From CAZTWC01 sp964617105 [NCBI: uncultured Myxococcia bacterium] (GTDB lineage: Bacteria > CAZTWC01): a stretch of 7,331 nucleotides of DNA. Below are positions 5,907-7,331 of this stretch, piece after piece. The stretch is taken from the NCBI GenBank assembly GCA_964617105.1, contig CAZTWC010000186.1, positions 1-7,331 on the forward strand. The letters run 5' to 3'. The translations under genes were made by a program, and so were the position numbers. Numbering within the stretch: the stretch's first letter is position 1; the number at the start of each line of letters is the position of its first letter. The notes below the pieces were generated by a model. That model searched no databases. It saw nothing but the letters and a program-made list of their open reading frames with translations, and was not told the origin of the DNA.

Positions 5907-7331
5907 GATATTGAATTTTCCGATTTATTTTTCTCTTTTTGCTGGCGATCAGGCGGACCGGGTTGTCTTTGATAAACTCAGGATATTTTCGGGTGATCTT
6001 TTTTAACTCTTCCGGAACTTCGTCAAATTCGATATGATCCATACCGCTTTTAATTAAATCAACCGGTAGATTGACCATTATGGTTGTAAATTCCTCTTCT
6101 ACCTCTTGCAATTTATCAAGGTGACTATAACACAATTGCAACTCTTCCCGGGCCTTTTGCCTGCGCTCTTCTTGATCTTCTATAAATTCGGGATCGCCTT
6201 TGATAAAATATACTCGGTATTGAGACGGATCTAACTCCTCGTCAGTAACAAAAGAGCTGCTCATGCTGGGTAAAATCTGTTCCAGGTTGTTGCCACTAAT
6301 CGTGGTGCTTTTTTTCTTGGTGCGAAAAAAGCGCCCCATTCCAACTTTTTTTCTTGCTCTTCGGTGGTCAAAATCTTCCTGGTCCGGAAGCAGGGAGATA
6401 TTGCGGCTCAAAATGCCGAACAACTGTCCGGTAAAACGACCAAATCCCTCGGCTCCGTGGGATATCTGATACCCAAAACTCAACATGCCCAGATAGAGCA
6501 TTGCCAAAACCAGGGTAGTGGAGGTAAAAACCCGACACCACTTGTTTATCAGGTTTGAACGTTTGATTTTCTTGACCAGAGAATAACCGCCTTTGGAACC
6601 CAATTCCGAGGCCTGGCTGGCAATTTTTAAAGCCTGGTCAAAATTATAATCAGTATAGTTTTGAGCGGCTCTCTTAAAATAGATGCCGGCCAGATAATTA
6701 TTTAGAGCATCGCTTATATTATCCAGGGGGAACTCTTCTTCCCACTTTTGTTTTTGTTTTAGAGTTTCCAAATATTTAATCACCTGACGGGTGATATCTT
6801 CCACTTCCTGAAATCTGTTTTTTTTCAGCAACTGGTCTAAAAGAATTACCAGGGTAGCGGCGAATATTTTTAACTCTTTTTGGTTAAAATTTATCTGGTT
6901 CAGATCGATCTTCTGATAAAGTTGTAAGGCAGATTGAAATTCCCGTTTTTTAATATAGGCGCCAAAAAGGAAGGCGATCCCCGGATTGGTGGCAAAATCG
7001 TAATTTAATATTTGAAAAATAGGAGTGTAGTTTGCCCGGTAATAGTATGCCTGGGCCAACTCCCGAATAACGCTATATCTGTCCTGAATGATATCTTTAA
7101 TAAAATTTATTAGATGGCTGGCTTCCTTAAGCGCCTTTTTAGTATGGAAGAGTACATAAGTGCCAGTCAATAAATTAAATTCACTAGTATCACCCACCTT
7201 TTCAGTTTCAGATAAAAGTTTGCTGTAAAATGCCGGTGAGTTCAGCAAGTTTAAGATCTTATAGTTAAGGTCGGTTAAATATTGGCCGAAGATTTTTTGC
7301 TCTATGGCCAATTTCTTTAAAACACACAACA
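5884..7331 (-). CDS. Unrecognised single-pass membrane protein with helical TPR-like N-terminal half, probably 5'-incomplete
   Basis: The frame is open to the right edge. The first visible start is a TTG at 7329, only 3 bases from the end, without visible context, so the real start is probably outside the window. Over the 481 visible residues, about 1-250 are almost entirely helical, with TPR-like pairs (LAQAYYYRANYTPIFQIL at 91-108, IKKREFQSALQLYQKI at 126-141, YNFDQALKIASQASELG at 228-244) but no confident family match. Residues about 267-288 form one membrane segment. The basic stretch just before it (KKIKR, 253-257) suggests a cytoplasmic N-terminal half and an external C-terminal half. 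The C-terminal part (about 315-481) is highly charged, with acidic and Lys/Arg-rich helices, including EDQEERRQKAREE at 384-396. It overlaps the GT-C gene by 23 bp, implying joint translation and possibly interaction. A scaffold or assembly factor is a guess from context; function is unknown. Confidence 0.75.
   Translation of the reverse strand, partial: LCVLKKLAIEQKIFGQYLTDLNYKILNLLNSPAFYSKLLSETEKVGDTSEFNLLTGTYVLFHTKKALKEASHLINFIKDIIQDRYSVIRELAQAYYYRANYTPIFQILNYDFATNPGIAFLFGAYIKKREFQSALQLYQKIDLNQINFNQKELKIFAATLVILLDQLLKKNRFQEVEDITRQVIKYLETLKQKQKWEEEFPLDNISDALNNYLAGIYFKRAAQNYTDYNFDQALKIASQASELGSKGGYSLVKKIKRSNLINKWCRVFTSTTLVLAMLYLGMLSFGYQISHGAEGFGRFTGQLFGILSRNISLLPDQEDFDHRRARKKVGMGRFFRTKKKSTTISGNNLEQILPSMSSSFVTDEELDPSQYRVYFIKGDPEFIEDQEERRQKAREELQLCYSHLDKLQEVEEEFTTIMVNLPVDLIKSGMDHIEFDEVPEELKKITRKYPEFIKDNPVRLIASKKRKINRKIQYLESIANY

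Overview
The window looks like a stretch of a Gram-negative-type bacterial chromosome with moderate GC content, AT-rich between genes. The lineage cannot be fixed from the sequence. The mix of a subtilase with MopE-type metal-binding motifs, a SUMF1-domain protein and a TPR-bearing GT-C membrane protein is the sort of content I would expect in Desulfobacterota, Omnitrophota or similar environmental bacteria. That placement is inference only.

Left part (1-1450, + strand). A strong intrinsic terminator (25-57) closes a gene lying mostly outside the window. It is followed about 55 bp later by the 3' part of a secreted subtilisin-family (S8) protease. The fragment keeps the oxyanion Asn, the catalytic Ser block, two MopE-type metal-binding repeats and a C-terminal PPC-like beta domain. 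The half that should carry the catalytic Asp and His is absent. Recognisable subtilase sequence extends upstream of the first possible start codon (GTG at 146) to about position 116 and then meets an in-frame stop at 110-112. The gene is therefore truncated or rearranged, not merely mis-started. A convergent intergenic region (1286-1450) with two hairpins follows.

Right part (1451-7331, - strand). Four genes run in the same direction. In transcription order they are: an unrecognised single-pass membrane protein with a helical, TPR-like N-terminal half (5884 to the right edge, probably 5'-incomplete); a polytopic TMTC/PMT-like GT-C glycosyltransferase candidate with C-terminal TPRs (3984-5906, overlapping the previous gene by 23 bp); a membrane-anchored SGNH/GDSL hydrolase with an unusually long insert (2396-3979, 4 bp after the previous gene); and a soluble zinc-ribbon plus SUMF1/FGE-like protein (1451-2338, after a 57 bp gap with its own Shine-Dalgarno and a possible weak promoter). 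The tight packing of the first three suggests one transcript and a joint role at the cell envelope, perhaps glycan assembly or modification of a surface polymer. The SUMF1-like gene may be the operon's last member or separately expressed. No RNA genes, CRISPR arrays or insertion sequences were seen.
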